64,000 nt of DNA from Crossiella sp. SN42 (GTDB lineage Bacteria; Actinomycetota; Actinomycetes; Mycobacteriales; Pseudonocardiaceae). Shown one piece after another: positions 61,184 to 64,000 of this stretch. The DNA lies in assembly GCF_023897065.1 (NCBI RefSeq), contig NZ_JAMHIV010000003.1, positions 124,001 to 188,000 of the forward strand. The letters are read 5' to 3'. Every line of letters begins with the position of its first letter. Positions within the stretch are counted from its first letter, which is position 1. A program made the position numbers and the translations under genes. The notes beneath the pieces were generated by a model. It ran no database searches, had not been told where the DNA came from, and saw nothing but the letters and a program-made list of their open reading frames with translations.

Positions 61184-61414
61184 CTAGGACGGACCTCGGA
61201 AAGCCGAGATCAGCGCGAGCAGACCGATCCCGGAGAGCACCACGCCGAGGACCAGCACCACGGTGCCCCGGTAGTCGGTCATGGTGGTGGCGCCCCAGCT
61301 GAGGGTGACCCCGCCGGCCAGGAGCAGCAGCGCGAACACCACCCCGACAATCGCGGCCGTACGGGTTCGGGCCACCGCAACCTCCAGCAATGCTTGATCG
61401 GGCAGGTGGCTCAT
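61184..61414 (-). CDS. Small two-helix membrane protein
   Basis: The 76-residue product has membrane helices at about 17-38 (VGVVFALLLLAGGVTLSWG) and 48-67 (TVVLVLGVVLSGIGLLAL). ATG 61414 is chosen; a TTG at 61426 is in frame. Repeat copy B (61432-61465) lies directly upstream and could be its promoter or operator. The function is unknown. Confidence 0.6.
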   Translation of the reverse strand: MSHLPDQALLEVAVARTRTAAIVGVVFALLLLAGGVTLSWGATTMTDYRGTVVLVLGVVLSGIGLLALISAFRGPS

Positions 61415-61431
61415 TCTGCCCGACAAGCTTC

Positions 61432-61465
61432 TTTCTTGTCACGATGACTTCAGTGTCGAGTGAAA
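61432..61465. repeat. 34-bp repeat, copy B
   Basis: Matches 58421-58454 at 29 of 34 positions. Here it lies 18 bases upstream of the small membrane protein start, on the template side expected for a control element. Confidence 0.55.
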
Positions 61466-61576
61466 TTAACCGCTCAAACAGACAAACCAAACCCGCAAGG
61501 AGGAGGAGCCGCCACACAGCCGCGAGAGGGGGGGTGAAGGCGCGGAAACAGTCATGGCTAAGGCATTCGCCGGTGC

Positions 61577-62272
61577 TCACGCCTTCGCGGGCACGGCTCG
61601 GGCGCGGTCGATGTCCGGTCCGCGGTAGAGGTGCTCCGGGATCCGGGCCAGGGTCGAGGGGTGCGCCTGCGGCCCGAGCCCGTAGTACTTCTGGAAGCTC
61701 ATGATCAGCGGTCGCCAGGCGTCCGGGTCGATGTGGTCCTCGGTGCCGGCCAGCCGGATGCTCTCGTGCGCGAACACCCGCTGCACCCGCACCTCCACCG
61801 CCACGATTCCGCCGCGCTGCCGCTCATCCGCCTCCGCGATCGGGTGCACCGCCTCGACCACCACCTCCATCGCCACCGGGCACTCCGCGACCCTGGGCGG
61901 CGCGACCGTCTCCGAGCGGACCGGGGTCAGCCCGGCGCGGCCGAACTTGTCCGCGACGTGGAAGTAGCCGCGGCGGAGCTTGCCCGGCGGCACCGGGTCC
62001 GAGCCGGTGGTCAGGGCGAGGCGGTCGACCGCGGGGGCCAGGGCGTCGCTGGGCAGGTTGAGCACGGCCTCGCCGGTGCGCAGCAGGTTGTGCGTGGTGT
62101 GCGACTTCGCGCTGATGCCCAGCAGCGCGCGCCAGCCGAGCCAGAACGCCGAGGAGATCGGGGCCAGGTTCGGGGTGCCGTCCTCGTTCTCGGTGGAGAC
62201 CAGCACGACCGGGGTGCCGAAGTACAGGATGCCGGGCTCGATCGCCTGGTGGGCAAGGGGTTCGGTGTTCAC
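61577..62272 (-). CDS. Flavin reductase-like (split-barrel FMN-binding) protein
   Basis: The 231-residue protein has the flavin-reductase-like start GILYFGTPVVLVSTENEDGT, PNLAPISSAFWLGWRALLGI and the HTTHNLLRTGEAVLNLP motif that binds FMN in the split barrel. Longer starts in this frame (to 63178) have no homologous content. GTG 62272 is the start. Its first codons and 5' untranslated region are duplicated at 63058-63130. Confidence 0.82.
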   Translation of the reverse strand: MNTEPLAHQAIEPGILYFGTPVVLVSTENEDGTPNLAPISSAFWLGWRALLGISAKSHTTHNLLRTGEAVLNLPSDALAPAVDRLALTTGSDPVPPGKLRRGYFHVADKFGRAGLTPVRSETVAPPRVAECPVAMEVVVEAVHPIAEADERQRGGIVAVEVRVQRVFAHESIRLAGTEDHIDPDAWRPLIMSFQKYYGLGPQAHPSTLARIPEHLYRGPDIDRARAVPAKA

Positions 62273-62324
62273 GCCGCCCAGTCTGGGAGTCCACACCGGA
62301 CCGCTGCTGGCGGGAATCGGCCGT
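62252..62324. repeat. 73-bp direct repeat, copy A (start of the flavin-reductase-like gene)
   Basis: Matches 63058-63130 at 67 of 73 positions. It covers the first codons and upstream region of the gene ending at 61577. Confidence 0.75.
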
Positions 62325-62401
62325 GGTGATCCGGTAGCGGACAGGAACTGACCTACAGGGTCGGCAGAATCGCCTCCACCATCGAACCCGGAGGTCACAC
62401 G

Positions 62402-62995
62402 ATGTACGCACCCGCTCAGCACGACGAGGTCACCGGCCTGGTCAACTACCTCGACGAGCAGCTCACCGCCATCCGTGCCGCCGCCTTTGGCCTGACCGAG
62501 CAGCAGGCGCGGGAGACGCCGTGCCGGAGTGCGCTCTCGGTCGGGGGCATCATCAAACACGCGGCCTGGGTCATGCGCGGCGCGCTGGAGCGGTTGCGAA
62601 CCGAGGTCACCGAACAGTCGGTCGACGCGGCCGCCTACGCCGAGTTCACCGACAGCTTCACCGTGCGCGAGGACGAGACGGTGGCAGGCACCATCGAGGA
62701 GTTCGACCGGCTGCGGGCTCAGCTGCTGGCCGCGGTCGCCGCGACCGATCCGGCCGCCAAAACCATGGCCCCGCCCGCGCCGTGGCACGGGATCTTCGAC
62801 GCCCGGCCGATCCACGCCCGCTACTTCCTGGTGCACCTGATCGAGGAGTGTGCCCGGCACGCGGGTCACGCCGACATCATCCGCGAGCAGCTCGACGGTG
62901 TGGCGGTGCCGGCGCTGGTGCTCACCCTGGCCGGGGCGAGCGCCAACGACTTCTTCCAGCCGTACCAGCCGATCCCGGGCACCCTCCTGGCGTGA
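62402..62995 (+). CDS. DinB family protein
   Basis: The 197-residue protein is a four-helix-bundle DinB-type protein (LVNYLDEQLTAIRAAAFGLT; SVGGIIKHAAWVMRGALERL; YFLVHLIEECARHAGHADII). The His residues in KHAA, HLIEE and RHAGH would form the metal site. Members act as thiol- or metal-dependent transferases. GGAGGTCAC precedes the start. The gene is divergent from the flavin-reductase-like gene. Confidence 0.82.
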   Translation: MYAPAQHDEVTGLVNYLDEQLTAIRAAAFGLTEQQARETPCRSALSVGGIIKHAAWVMRGALERLRTEVTEQSVDAAAYAEFTDSFTVREDETVAGTIEEFDRLRAQLLAAVAATDPAAKTMAPPAPWHGIFDARPIHARYFLVHLIEECARHAGHADIIREQLDGVAVPALVLTLAGASANDFFQPYQPIPGTLLA

Positions 62996-63057
62996 GGCAC
63001 GCCGCGGGGTGATCACACGTGCTGGGCGGCCGCGGCGAGGTCCAGCCATTCCCCGAT

Positions 63058-63130
63058 GGCAAGGGGTTCGATGTTCACGCCGTCCAGTTTGAGAGTCCGC
63101 ACCGGACCGCTGCTGGCGGAAATCGGCCGT
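63058..63130. repeat. 73-bp direct repeat, copy B with remnant 21-codon frame
   Basis: On the minus strand it contains a GTG start (63077-63075) for VNIEPLAIGEWLDLAAAAQHV and stop, a 21-codon frame sharing only its first residues with the flavin-reductase-like gene. This is a scar of a lost duplicate. Confidence 0.65.
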
Positions 63131-63158
63131 CCCTGGACCGCAAGCTCCAACTCGAATA

Positions 63159-63573
63159 GTGTCGACTGCACTAATCATGTTTGGAGTAGTGCATGAAGCA
63201 TCGGCTGTGCAAGTCCCAGCGTGAGGCGCGCAGGGCGGAACGGACCGTCTACCGGGTCACCCCGGAGGGCAAAGAGGAGTTCTCCGGCACCCTGGGTGAG
63301 CTGCTGACCAGCGAATCGATCGACTGCTCGGCCACCATGACCGCCGCCTCCCTGCTCGTCCACCTGCCTTCGCCGCAGGTCGCCGAGCAAACCCATCGCG
63401 TGTGCGTCCTGGAGTTCAGGCATCTGCGCGCGGTGGAGCGAACCGAGCTGACCAGCCTCGACCGCGGCGAACTCGACTGGGATCCACTCGCGGTGCGGGA
63501 GGACCCCGAGGTGCTGCGGCACTCGCCACCACGACATCCGCCTGTCGTGCCGACCGCACGGAGTCGACAGTGA
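63159..63573 (+). pseudogene. PadR family regulator with internal deletion
   Basis: GTG 63159 opens STALIMFGVVHEASAV, the usual PadR N-terminus, but stops after 21 codons. From ATG 63193 another frame encodes QREARRAERTVYRVTPEGKE and EFSGTLGELL, the wing and dimerisation part of PadR proteins. The DNA-recognition helix between them is gone, so a deletion with frameshift has inactivated the gene. The stop overlaps the PEP-synthase-like start (GTGA). Confidence 0.65.
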
Positions 63574-64000
63574 ACGACACCGTGCGCCGCCTCGGCCAGG
63601 TGACCAGGGGGGACGCCGCCCTGGTCGGGCAGAAGGCCGGCATGCTCGGCGAACTGCGCGCCGCGGGCTTCCCGGTGCCGGACGGATTCGTGCTGACCGT
63701 GGCCGCGTACGTCGGCGCCGCTGACGACGGCGAGGCGGGCCTGGCCCGGATCCGCGAACCGGTGCAAGCCGCGCTGGCCGAACTCGGCGCGGACGACGCC
63801 TACGCGGTGCGGTCCTCCGCTGTGGACGAGGACCTGACAGGCGGATCCTTCGCCGGTCAGTACGAGAGCGTGCTCGACGTGCGCGGCCTGGACGAGGTGC
63901 TCGCGGCGGTGCGGGTCTGCTGGGACTCCGCCGGTTCGGACCGGGTGGCCGCCTACCGGCGCGGCCGTGGCCTGGACGGCTCGGGGCGGATGGCCGTGCT
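63570..64000 (+). CDS. PEP synthase/rifampin phosphotransferase-like protein, N-terminal part (runs off the window)
   Basis: GTG 63570 begins a frame still open at the window end (143 codons). It shows VGQKAGMLGELRAAGFPVPD with GFVLT, and AVRSSAVDEDLTGGSFAGQY with ESVLDV. These are the ATP-grasp (PPDK N-terminal) motifs of PEP synthases and rifampin phosphotransferases. Which of the two cannot be decided without the rest. Confidence 0.82.
   Translation, partial: MNDTVRRLGQVTRGDAALVGQKAGMLGELRAAGFPVPDGFVLTVAAYVGAADDGEAGLARIREPVQAALAELGADDAYAVRSSAVDEDLTGGSFAGQYESVLDVRGLDEVLAAVRVCWDSAGSDRVAAYRRGRGLDGSGRMAV

Noticed and set aside
1-64000. CRISPR arrays, rRNA genes and insertion-sequence transposases
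   Set aside because: No regularly spaced repeats, rRNA-like sequence or transposase motifs were seen on either strand.

Overview
The window is high-GC actinomycete DNA with strongly GC3-biased genes. The SARP/AfsR-type regulator, erythromycin-esterase-like and DUF6355-type genes, together with an integrative element carrying a type IV secretion system (T4SS), suggest Pseudonocardiales. The genus cannot be fixed from sequence alone. It has two parts joined at a tRNA-Leu(GAG) gene on the minus strand at about 40.4 kb.

Bases 1 to about 40.41 kb look like most of an integrative and conjugative element (ICE) inserted at the 3' end of that tRNA; its far end lies left of the window. From left to right it holds: (i) two divergent exported-protein genes whose promoters sit in a 40-bp inverted repeat; (ii) a tightly overlapping Tad (type IVc) pilus operon, 0.93-12.27 kb: prepilin peptidase, lipoprotein, exported protein, CpaB/SAF, TadZ-like (frameshifted), TadA, TadB, TadC, Flp-like pilin, three TadE/TadG-like pseudopilins and a membrane LysM-SARP fusion; (iii) an accessory block, 13.0-20.2 kb: two paralogous proteins of unknown function, a STAND-type NTPase, a broken HAD-like gene, a two-domain winged-helix protein and a tandem-RAMA protein; (iv) a minus-strand T4SS operon, 20.2-30.9 kb: peptidoglycan hydrolase, replication-relaxation protein, VirD4, membrane protein, VirB4, PrgI/SCO6880-like, VirB6/TrbL-like, VirB2-like and a sigma-like HTH protein; (v) a DNA-methyltransferase pair, an AbrB-like protein and a first tyrosine integrase, 31.4-34.7 kb; (vi) an AT-richer cargo, 34.7-37.6 kb, with a restriction-endonuclease remnant and an EACC1-plus-caspase conflict module; (vii) a second integrase operon (AbrB-like, DUF2637-like, integrase), 37.9-40.3 kb, abutting the tRNA.

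From 40.5 kb on, the sequence reads as ordinary chromosome. It carries M20 peptidase, TetR/MFS pair, DUF4132 protein, cupin, GlxA-type regulator, two small exported proteins, AfsR-like STAND regulator, a divergent P450/terpenoid-cyclase-fold pair, several regulator-enzyme pairs (TetR/esterase, TetR/alpha-beta hydrolase, ArsR-like/erythromycin esterase), a methyltransferase, a flavin-reductase-like protein, DinB, a decayed PadR locus and the start of a PEP-synthase/rifampin-phosphotransferase-like gene.

Most notable are: the caspase fused through a membrane segment to a LytR_C-type domain and paired with EACC1; the co-residence of a complete Tad locus and a T4SS on one element; a perfect palindrome repeated in two different reading frames inside the DUF2637-like gene; and the 40-bp inverted repeat at the left. 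Several genes are interrupted at G/C runs, so either assembly error or recent decay must be considered.
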